10,898 nt of DNA. It comes from Acidimicrobiales bacterium (GTDB lineage Bacteria; Actinomycetota; Acidimicrobiia; Acidimicrobiales; Bog-793). Location of the stretch: NCBI GenBank assembly GCA_030037405.1, contig JASHRK010000295.1, positions 1 through 10,898 on the forward strand, written 5' to 3'. Every line of letters begins with the position of its first letter. The first letter of the stretch is position 1. Position numbers and translations under genes: made by a program. A model generated the notes under the pieces. The model saw nothing but the letters and a program-made list of their open reading frames with translations. It searched no databases and had not been told where the DNA came from. Positions 1-5,729 of this stretch are shown here, in pieces.

Positions 1-1048
1 AGTCGTCCAGGTCGGCGAAGATGGTGTCGCCCGACTCCGTCGTCCCAAGATTGAGCGAAGCCTCCTCGGTCGAGCTGTAGACCCCTCTGTACGTCTTCAG
101 ACTGCGGGCAGGCACGGCGATGTGCTCGGGGATCCCTGGACCTTCGTCGGCCTCGGGGGCAGGATTGAGCGGCGTCGCCTGGAAGCTGCACCCGCCAAGA
201 GCCTCGCCACCGACCACGTTCGGGGCGGCTCCGCTGTCACCGAACTGAGGAGGCGTCTCGTCGTCCAGGCACGTCATGTTCCCTGCGACGAGGTTGTTGT
301 CGAGCTCCATGGCATCCGGGTCGCCCATCGTGTTGCCGTCGAATGTGGCGTTGCCGCCTATCTCGTTGCGGAAGGACCCCATCCAGCAGGAGGTGAGACC
401 GCTCACGTCGAGGCTGCCGCCGATGGAGTCGTCCTCGAAGTCGGTAAACACTGGCGTGTAGTCCAAGGTCGGATCTTCCGACCACGGCTCTAGGTCGGTG
501 AGGGTCGCCGTACCCGGCTCTTGCGCATTGCAGGTCTCGGCTGCGGGTCCGCCACCACCGCCGAGGACAGAGACGTTGCCGGCGATGGCCGTCGAGTGGA
601 CGACGACCCCTTGGGAGTCGATCGCCGTGAGGTTTCCACCCACGCGGTCGTAGGTGATGCCAGTGGGGCACGCGATGTTCGGGGAGCAACCGAGAAGGAG
701 AGCGCCACCGCTGTCCACGAGCACGTTGCCTCCGACGTCCACGGTCGCCGACACGACGGGTGTCCCGGTTGTCGGATCACCGGCCGTCACGTCGTCGAAG
801 AGCGCCCCGGGGGCAACGGTCAGATCGCCGATCACGTCGACGTTGCCGGCTGTGGCAAAACATACCCCTGTGATCGTCATCGACCCGTAGGTCCCGGGAG
901 CGATCTCACCGCCTGAGCAGTCGTAGGAACGCGAATTCGAGTAATGCGTGCGGGCGGTTGCTCCGGCGGCGGACGCCGGCAAGAAGAGCAGCCCAATCAG
1001 GACTGCGCCTGCTGCGGCCGCAGCACGCAACTTGACGGTGGGGATCAT
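1..1048 (-). CDS. Exported repeat protein, beta-helix-like (partial, C-terminus off window)
   Basis: The minus strand is open from an ATG at 1048 to the window edge (349 residues, no stop). Residues 1-30 look like a Sec signal peptide: Lys6 and Arg8, a hydrophobic core at about 9-24, then an Ala-rich PASAAGA cleavage region. The mature part has repeated short blocks such as VGGNVLVDSGGALLL, VGGNLTAIDSQG, IAGNVSVLGGGG, IGGSLDVSG, IGGNATFDGN and VAGNMTCLDD. These Gly-Gly-Asn/Ser plus alternating-hydrophobic turns are typical of parallel beta-helix or bactofilin-like surface proteins. Eight cysteines in the exported part suggest disulfides. No catalytic motif is visible and I do not recognise a named family. 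The role is probably structural or cell-surface, which is inference. It is divergent from the aminotransferase gene, with about 128 bases between the starts. That it is coding is well supported by the signal peptide, the repeats and the unbroken frame. Confidence 0.85.
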   Translation of the reverse strand, partial: MIPTVKLRAAAAAGAVLIGLLFLPASAAGATARTHYSNSRSYDCSGGEIAPGTYGSMTITGVCFATAGNVDVIGDLTVAPGALFDDVTAGDPTTGTPVVSATVDVGGNVLVDSGGALLLGCSPNIACPTGITYDRVGGNLTAIDSQGVVVHSTAIAGNVSVLGGGGGPAAETCNAQEPGTATLTDLEPWSEDPTLDYTPVFTDFEDDSIGGSLDVSGLTSCWMGSFRNEIGGNATFDGNTMGDPDAMELDNNLVAGNMTCLDDETPPQFGDSGAAPNVVGGEALGGCSFQATPLNPAPEADEGPGIPEHIAVPARSLKTYRGVYSSTEEASLNLGTTESGDTIFADLDD

Positions 1049-1054
1049 GACCGG

Positions 1055-1083
1055 TGTCTAGCCACGTTGCAGGGAACTGTCAA
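1055..1083 (-). promoter_or_regulatory. Candidate promoter for exported repeat protein; possible leaderless mRNA
   Basis: On the minus strand a perfect -35 hexamer TTGACA (1083-1078) is followed by exactly 17 bases and then TAGACA (1060-1055), which matches the -10 consensus at three of six positions. Only 6 bases separate the -10 box from the ATG at 1048, so a normal initiation distance puts the transcript start at or within a base or two of the ATG. No Shine-Dalgarno sequence is seen in front of the ATG, which agrees with leaderless translation, a common mode in Actinobacteria. Confidence 0.5.
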
Positions 1084-1176
1084 GCACGACTTTCCCGAAC
1101 TGGCGCTCTGTCACTCTCTCGACCGGGGCCGTGGCGACTCTGGCGGCTCTGGAGGACGAGCACTGGGCGAGCTGCC

Positions 1177-2124
1177 ATGATCGCAGACGTGACGACAGCT
1201 CACGGCACCCATGACCATGTGGAGGACCCTCGCAACGAGACGATCCTGATCTCGGTGAACGGCACCCTCGTCCCGCGGGCGCAAGCCGTCGTGAGCGTCT
1301 TCGACGCCGGCTTCGTCCTGGGCGACGGCGTGTGGGAAGGGCTGAGGGTGGTGGGCGGGCACCCTGTCTTCCTCGAGGAGCACCTGGACCGCCTCGAGTC
1401 GAGCGCGGCGGCGATCGCCCTCGACCTCGGGCTCACGCGGGAGGAGCTCACCGCCCGGCTGTACGAGACGCTGCGAGCAAACGGGATGACTGGGGACGGG
1501 GTGCACGTCCGCCTCATGGTGACCCGCGGGCCGAAGTCGACCCCATACCAGGATCCGCGCATGTCCGCCGGACCGCCGACCGTCGTCATCATCGCCGAGC
1601 ACAAGGAGCCTCTCCCCTCGACCGCTCGCGACGGGCTCTCCCTCTTCACGGTCCACGTCCGCCGGGCGTCCCCAGACACCCTCGACCCGAAGCTGAACTC
1701 CCACAGCAAGCTGAACGACATCCTCGCCTGCATCCAGGCGTACACGGCGGGAGCGGACGAGGCGCTCATGCTCGATCCGCATGGTTTCGTCTCTACTTGC
1801 AACTCGACTCACTTCTTCGTCGTGCGCAGGGGTGAGGTGTGGACCTCTACCGGCGATTACTGCCTCGGGGGGATCACCCGCGCGAACGTGCTGCGGCTCT
1901 GCGCCGAGGCGGGGATCGTGGCCCGGGAGCGCAACTTCAGCTTGATAGACGTCTACGGCGCCGAAGAGGCCTTCGTGACCGGAACGTTCGCGGGGATAGT
2001 GCCGGTGAGCGCCGTCGACGGGCGCCGCATAGGCGCAGGGACGCGTCGCCCGATGGTCGAGAGGCTGCAATCGCTCTACCGCGAGCTCGTCCTCGACGAC
2101 GTCCGCCGGCGGGCGGCGCCTTGA
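1177..2124 (+). CDS. Class IV PLP-dependent aminotransferase (BCAT / D-amino acid aminotransferase fold)
   Basis: A 315-residue protein, close to the usual 280-310 for class IV transaminases. It starts with the typical ISVNGTLVPRAQAVVSVFDA segment and GDGVWEGLRV. Lysines K172 and K178 lie in the PKLNSHSKLNDILA segment where the PLP-binding lysine sits; I cannot decide between them without an alignment. The phosphate-binding LGGITRANVL (230-239) and EEAFVTGTFAGIVPV (263-277) are close to the E. coli IlvE LPGITR and SGTAAEITPV motifs. It should transfer an amino group between an amino acid and a 2-oxo acid in the cytoplasm; the substrate cannot be read from sequence. ATG 1177 is chosen because homology begins about 25 residues downstream. 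GTG 1189 is an alternative, and the longer reading to 1054 adds only an unrelated Arg-rich stretch. No good Shine-Dalgarno sequence is seen. The next gene begins 10 bases after the stop. Confidence 0.9.
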   Translation: MIADVTTAHGTHDHVEDPRNETILISVNGTLVPRAQAVVSVFDAGFVLGDGVWEGLRVVGGHPVFLEEHLDRLESSAAAIALDLGLTREELTARLYETLRANGMTGDGVHVRLMVTRGPKSTPYQDPRMSAGPPTVVIIAEHKEPLPSTARDGLSLFTVHVRRASPDTLDPKLNSHSKLNDILACIQAYTAGADEALMLDPHGFVSTCNSTHFFVVRRGEVWTSTGDYCLGGITRANVLRLCAEAGIVARERNFSLIDVYGAEEAFVTGTFAGIVPVSAVDGRRIGAGTRRPMVERLQSLYRELVLDDVRRRAAP

Positions 2125-2134
2125 GGTCGCAGGC

Positions 2135-2848
2135 ATGACGGGCGGCGTGCGCCTGGCCGTCTGGTCGATGCCGCGCAGCACGTGCACAGCGCTCATGAGG
2201 TCGTGGGAGAACCGCCCAGACTGCCGCGTCGTCGACGAGCCGTTCTACGCCTACTACCTCCTCGCCACGGGTGTCGACCACCCCGGGCGCGACGAGGTGA
2301 TCGCGGCGGGCGAGACATCCTTCGAGGCGATAATCGCCGAGCTCACGGGGCCCGTGGACGGCGTCTTCTACCAGAAACAGATGGCCCATCACATGCTTCC
2401 ATCCGTGCCCAGAGAGTGGATCGGATCGGTCACGAACGTTCTTTTGATCCGAGACCCGGCCGAGGTCGTGGCCTCGTACGTCCGCTCGCGGGCAGAGGTG
2501 GCGCCCGGCGACATCGGCCTTGCCCAGTTGGTCGAGCTCTACGAGCAGCTGTCGGGCAGGGTGCCCGTGATCGACTCTGCCGACCTCCTGCGCGACCCTG
2601 AGGCCTACCTGCGCTGGCTGTGCGACCACATAGGTGTCGAGTTCACCGAGGCGATGCTGCGCTGGCCCGCCGGTCCGCGCGCCTCCGACGGCATCTGGGC
2701 TCGCTACTGGTACAAGACGGTGCTCGCCTCGACCGGATTCGAGCCGCACCGCCCCCGCAGGGTGGAGCTTCACGGGGCGGCTCTGGAGGTCGCAGCAGGG
2801 CTCCGCCAGCACTACGAGCTCCTTCACTCCGTCCGGGTCGTCCTGTGA
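2135..2848 (+). CDS. Sulfotransferase-like P-loop protein
   Basis: A 237-residue protein with both PAPS-binding signatures of the sulfotransferase fold. These are an N-terminal 5'-phosphosulfate loop VWSMPRSTCTALM (9-21) and a 3'-phosphate motif LIRDPAEVVASYVRSR (104-119) with the conserved Arg106 and Ser114. Between them VVDEPFYAYYL resembles the DEP-Y segment of the small sulfotransferase-like group. In this fold, sulfate is passed from PAPS to a hydroxyl or amine acceptor, but activity is not proven and the acceptor is unknown. A GAGGT ribosome binding site (2123-2127) overlaps the stop of the aminotransferase gene and lies 7 bases before the ATG, so the two genes are very likely translationally coupled. 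A role in the same pathway as the aminotransferase is inferred from this coupling and from the recalled fusion of the two domains in plants. Confidence 0.85.
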   Translation: MTGGVRLAVWSMPRSTCTALMRSWENRPDCRVVDEPFYAYYLLATGVDHPGRDEVIAAGETSFEAIIAELTGPVDGVFYQKQMAHHMLPSVPREWIGSVTNVLLIRDPAEVVASYVRSRAEVAPGDIGLAQLVELYEQLSGRVPVIDSADLLRDPEAYLRWLCDHIGVEFTEAMLRWPAGPRASDGIWARYWYKTVLASTGFEPHRPRRVELHGAALEVAAGLRQHYELLHSVRVVL

Positions 2849-2904
2849 TCCGCTGCGAAGCAGTCGGGCGCCGAGCGCGTGGCGCGCCGCCTTCTACACC
2901 CTGA

Positions 2905-2933
2905 GGTTGACGCAAGGCGGATCGCAGTCAACC
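2905..2933. repeat. Inverted repeat GGTTGAC-N15-GTCAACC, possible operator
   Basis: Perfect 7-base arms at 2905-2911 and 2927-2933 are separated by 15 bases, in the 141-base gap between the sulfotransferase gene and the membrane protein gene. The left arm includes TTGACG, which resembles a -35 box, but no matching -10 is seen at the right distance. It may be an operator in front of the membrane protein/two-component genes. There is no U-run after it, so it does not look like an intrinsic terminator. Confidence 0.3.
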
Positions 2934-2989
2934 CTGCGGCCCACCCTGGGGCCGACGACAGGACGAGGCGGTCGGAGGACGATGAGCCC

Positions 2990-3523
2990 ATGAGCACAAC
3001 CGACTACGCCATCAGCATCGCACTGATCCTCATCGTCGTCCTGCAGGTGCGGAGGAGCCGCATGACTCTGCGCAGCCTCGTCCTACCTGTCGTCGGCGTC
3101 GCCCTTGCTGCCGACTACTACTTGAAGGGCGTGCCCACAGCAGGGAACGACGTCATCTTGGACGCCGTCCTCGGTGCTGTCGGTGGCCTGCTCGGTGGTC
3201 TCGCCGCCGTCTTCACCACCGTCTGGCGGGATAACGACGGCGTCGCCTGGTCCAAGGCGGGGGCTCTCGCCGGGGCTCTCTGGGTCGTCGGGGTCGGAAG
3301 CCGGCTGGCGTTCGAGGAGTACGTGACGCATGGCGGCATGTCCTCGCTCATCCGGTTCAGCGCCGCCCATCAGATCACGAGCCAGAGCGCCTGGGTGGCT
3401 GCCCTGGTCATCATGGCCCTGGCGGAGGTGGTCGTCCGCCAGTTCGTTCTGAGGCTCCGTGGTTACCGCGCCGCTGCGCCTCTATCGCCTCCGAACGGGG
3501 CCGAGGCTTGCCAGGCGGCCTGA
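2990..3523 (+). CDS. Five-helix integral membrane protein of unknown function
   Basis: A 177-residue hydrophobic protein with predicted membrane segments near residues 5-20, 28-44, 55-78 (Gly-rich GAVGGLLGGLAA), 90-108 and 134-152. An RRSR loop follows the first helix and an Arg-rich tail the last. ATG 2990 is chosen because a GGAGG ribosome binding site (2974-2978) lies 11 bases upstream and the first helix follows directly; the open frame continues upstream to 2879 only as non-hydrophobic sequence. The layout loosely recalls CcdC/DUF1453-type membrane proteins, but I do not assign it. It sits immediately upstream of a histidine kinase in the same direction (78 bases to the kinase ATG chosen here, 6 to an alternative GTG). 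It could therefore be an accessory or regulated component of that signalling system; this is inference from position. Confidence 0.75.
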   Translation: MSTTDYAISIALILIVVLQVRRSRMTLRSLVLPVVGVALAADYYLKGVPTAGNDVILDAVLGAVGGLLGGLAAVFTTVWRDNDGVAWSKAGALAGALWVVGVGSRLAFEEYVTHGGMSSLIRFSAAHQITSQSAWVAALVIMALAEVVVRQFVLRLRGYRAAAPLSPPNGAEACQAA

Positions 3524-3601
3524 CGCTCCGTGCTCGGCCGACCGGAGGATCCTCGTCCGTGCCTCGCCGACTGCGTCTCTTCGAGACTGACGAGACCTAG
3601 C

Positions 3602-4945
3602 ATGCGGCCAATGTTGCGTCATCCGGCGGTCACCGGGGGACCCGGCGCCGCGACGTCAGGTAGCGAGGCGCCGGGCGCCGCGACGTCAGGCAGCGAGGCG
3701 CCAGCTGCGGAGTCAGGCACGGAGGGTTACCCCGGTGGGTATCGGGCCAGGTCGTACGTCGCAGCCGCCCGCCAGGAGGTCGAAGCTCGCCACGGCCGCC
3801 GGCAGCGCACGGTCTACCCGCTCCGGGTGGTCAGCGTCGTGGTGGTCGTCGTGCCGTCGCTCCTCTACAGGCCGGGACCGGGGCTGCACGGCACGGGCCT
3901 TGGCATCGCCCTCAGCCTCTTCGTCTACGGAGCCGCGCTGTTGGTTCCGCTGGTTCCGGCTGTCGCAGGACCCTCGCTTCAGACGAGCATGGCGTCGTTC
4001 GCCGTCCTCCTCGCCGGCGGCGCCGCCGGGGTGGCTCTCGCCTCTCTGCAACCGCAGGCGACCTCCGAGATACCTGTGTGTGCCGTCGTCCTCCTGGCGG
4101 CGCTTCGCTTTCCGCCGCGAGTGGCCGGCGCCCTGGTCGCTCCGCTCTGCGCCGGCCTCGCCGTCGCCTACTCCTTCAATTCCCCCGCTCTCGACGTCGT
4201 CGGATCGGTCCTTCTCTGCGTCGTCCTCGCCGTCGTGGGCGCGATGGCGCGAGACGCCCACAACAGCCGGGACCGCACGGAGATCCTTCTCGCCGAGCTG
4301 GAAGCGGCGCGCGACGATCAATCGCATGCGGCGGCGATCGAGGAGCGCGCCCGCATCGCTCGTGAGCTCCACGACGTTCTTGCTCACTCCCTCTCGGGCC
4401 TGTCGATCCAGCTGGAGGGGGCCCGCAAGCTGGCTTCTGCGAGCGGCGCGAGCGCGGGGCTGCGCGAGGTCATCGACCGATCGGCCGCGCTCGCCAAGGA
4501 GGGACTGACGGAAGCGCGCAATGCCGTCGACGCCCTCCGAGACGACGGCGCCACGAGCCTCGCACGGCTCCCGGAGCTCGTCGAGCACTACAGGCACGAC
4601 TTCGGGTTGCCGGTCGACTTCGCCTGCGAGGGGAGGGAGCGACCTGTCCCGGGCGAGCTGAGCCTGACCCTCTACCGGGTGACGGGCGAGGCTCTCACCA
4701 ACGTCCTTCGCCATTCCCCGGGGGCAAGGACAGAGGTACGGCTCGCATGGGGAGCAAGCGAGCTGCGCCTACGGGTGAGAAACGACGCCCCTTCCAACAC
4801 CAGCCCCCCTCCCGGTAACGGGTGGGGCCTGATCGGCATCCGCGAGCGGGTGAGCCGTCTCGGCGGACGCCTCGTAGTCGGCCCGCAGGGCTCCTCATGG
4901 GTCCTCGAGGTGACGCTGCCGGTGCCCTCCGAGGCAACGGCGTGA
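3602..4945 (+). CDS. Membrane sensor histidine kinase (NarL-partner, HisKA_3 type)
   Basis: Counting from ATG 3602 (447 residues), the protein has a Pro/Ala/Ser-rich N-terminus with two PGAATSGSEA decapeptides (14-33). Six hydrophobic segments follow near 73-88, 100-123, 131-149, 157-170, 174-192 and 197-216, then a likely coiled coil. The HisKA_3 dimerisation box is RIARELHDVLAHSLSGLSIQ, with phosphoacceptor His257. The HATPase_c domain has an N-box EALTNVLRHS (Asn367) and a glycine box NGWGLIGIRERVSRLGG (from about 406). It should autophosphorylate on His257 and pass phosphate to the regulator encoded next, whose GTG overlaps this stop by 4 bases. The signal is unknown; there is no extracytoplasmic domain of useful size, so sensing may be within the membrane. 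The start is uncertain: ATG 3611 and GTG 3530 (6 bases after the previous stop) are alternatives, and no site has a clear ribosome binding site. Confidence 0.92.
   Translation: MRPMLRHPAVTGGPGAATSGSEAPGAATSGSEAPAAESGTEGYPGGYRARSYVAAARQEVEARHGRRQRTVYPLRVVSVVVVVVPSLLYRPGPGLHGTGLGIALSLFVYGAALLVPLVPAVAGPSLQTSMASFAVLLAGGAAGVALASLQPQATSEIPVCAVVLLAALRFPPRVAGALVAPLCAGLAVAYSFNSPALDVVGSVLLCVVLAVVGAMARDAHNSRDRTEILLAELEAARDDQSHAAAIEERARIARELHDVLAHSLSGLSIQLEGARKLASASGASAGLREVIDRSAALAKEGLTEARNAVDALRDDGATSLARLPELVEHYRHDFGLPVDFACEGRERPVPGELSLTLYRVTGEALTNVLRHSPGARTEVRLAWGASELRLRVRNDAPSNTSPPPGNGWGLIGIRERVSRLGGRLVVGPQGSSWVLEVTLPVPSEATA
3641..3700 (+). repeat. Two tandem 30-base repeats coding PGAATSGSEA
   Basis: Units 3641-3670 and 3671-3700 differ at two of 30 bases. 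They encode two identical decapeptides in the cytoplasmic N-terminal tail of the kinase, followed by a degenerate third copy (P-AAESGTEG). The near identity, including synonymous positions, indicates recent duplication. Confidence 0.9.
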
Positions 4946-5703
4946 CGGGCGGGCCAGCCACTAGCGGGCAGGCGATCAGGGTGCTCATCGCTGACGACCA
5001 GCGCGTCGTGCGCGACGGTCTCGGCATGATCGTCGACCTGATGGAGGGCGTCGAAGTCGTCGGCATGGCGGGGGACGGCGCCGAGGCAATGGCGGCGGTC
5101 GCCGAGCTCGCCGCCGACGTCGTCCTCATGGACCTGCGGATGCCGGGCACCGGCGGCGTCGAGGCGACCCGCGCCATCCGGGCTGCGGGCGGGGCTGCCG
5201 TCGTCGTCCTCACCACATACGTCGACGACGACTCTCTCTTTCCTGCCCTCCAGGCCGGCGCCGCCGGCTACCTCACCAAGGACGCGAGCGCCGAGCAGAT
5301 CGAGGCTGCCATCCGCGCCGTCAGCGCCGGCGGGACATGGCTCGATCCCGTCGTGCAGAGGCGGCTCCTCGACGCCGTCGCATCGCAGGAGCTGGCCTCC
5401 GCGCTCCCGTCCGGAGACGGTGCCGCCGCCGGCTCGACGGCCGCGCACGGGGCAGCGGCCAGCTCCACGGGCGCGCCGGGGGCAGCGGCCAGCTTCCCCG
5501 ACGGGCTCACCGCCCGCGAGGTCGAGGTGCTCACCCTCGTCGCCGAGGGACTCTCCAACGACGAGATCGCGAAGAGGCTCTTCCTCGGCCGGGCGACGGT
5601 CAAGACCCACGTCAATCGGATCTTCGCCAAGACAAGAGCCCGCGACCGTGCCCAGGCCGTCAGCTATGCCTACCGGAACGGGCTCGCCGGGCCCGGCGCC
5701 TGA
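4942..5703 (+). CDS. NarL/FixJ-family response regulator
   Basis: A 253-residue protein starting at GTG 4942, chosen for the GTGA overlap with the kinase stop and a GAGG ribosome binding site (4931-4934) 7 bases upstream. The receiver domain (about 12-130) has the acidic pair Asp18/Asp19, phosphoacceptor Asp64 in VVLMDLRMPG, the switch Thr in VVLTTY (91) and Lys113 in YLTKDAS. The C-terminal LuxR-type helix-turn-helix starts LTAREVEVLTLVAEGLSNDE and continues through IAKRLFLGRATVKTHVNRIF. Phosphorylation by the adjacent kinase should control DNA binding to unknown targets. Between the domains is an unusual Ala/Gly/Ser-rich linker of about 30 residues, made of imperfect decapeptides GAAAGSTAAH, GAAASSTGAP and GAAAS. 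The linker makes the protein about 30-40 residues longer than most NarL regulators. The next gene starts 26 bases downstream in the same direction. Confidence 0.95.
   Translation: MTGGPATSGQAIRVLIADDQRVVRDGLGMIVDLMEGVEVVGMAGDGAEAMAAVAELAADVVLMDLRMPGTGGVEATRAIRAAGGAAVVVLTTYVDDDSLFPALQAGAAGYLTKDASAEQIEAAIRAVSAGGTWLDPVVQRRLLDAVASQELASALPSGDGAAAGSTAAHGAAASSTGAPGAAASFPDGLTAREVEVLTLVAEGLSNDEIAKRLFLGRATVKTHVNRIFAKTRARDRAQAVSYAYRNGLAGPGA
5421..5497 (+). repeat. Imperfect 30-base repeats coding the Ala-rich linker of the response regulator
   Basis: The 14-base block GGCAGCGGCCAGCT occurs at 5451-5464 and again exactly 30 bases later at 5481-5494. A more diverged copy precedes them from about 5421. 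The encoded decapeptides share the pattern G-A-A-A-(S/G)-S. The repeat lies between the receiver and DNA-binding domains. Confidence 0.75.
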
Positions 5704-5729
5704 GGACCTGCGGCAGAGAGCTCACGCAC

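Noticed and set aside
122..916. Plus-strand frames opposite the exported repeat protein
   Set aside because: The minus-strand frame has a signal peptide, regular repeats and a promoter. The plus-strand frames overlap each other and show no motif.
2849..2989. A possible intrinsic terminator after the sulfotransferase gene
   Set aside because: GC-rich self-complementary sequence is present (around GGCGCGCC at 2881-2888), but no T-run follows and short GC palindromes are expected by chance in this DNA.
4822..4941. An upstream ATG for the response regulator inside the kinase gene
   Set aside because: The added residues would come from the kinase ATPase-domain region in another frame. The GTG with a 4-base overlap and a GAGG site 7 bases upstream starts the receiver domain correctly.
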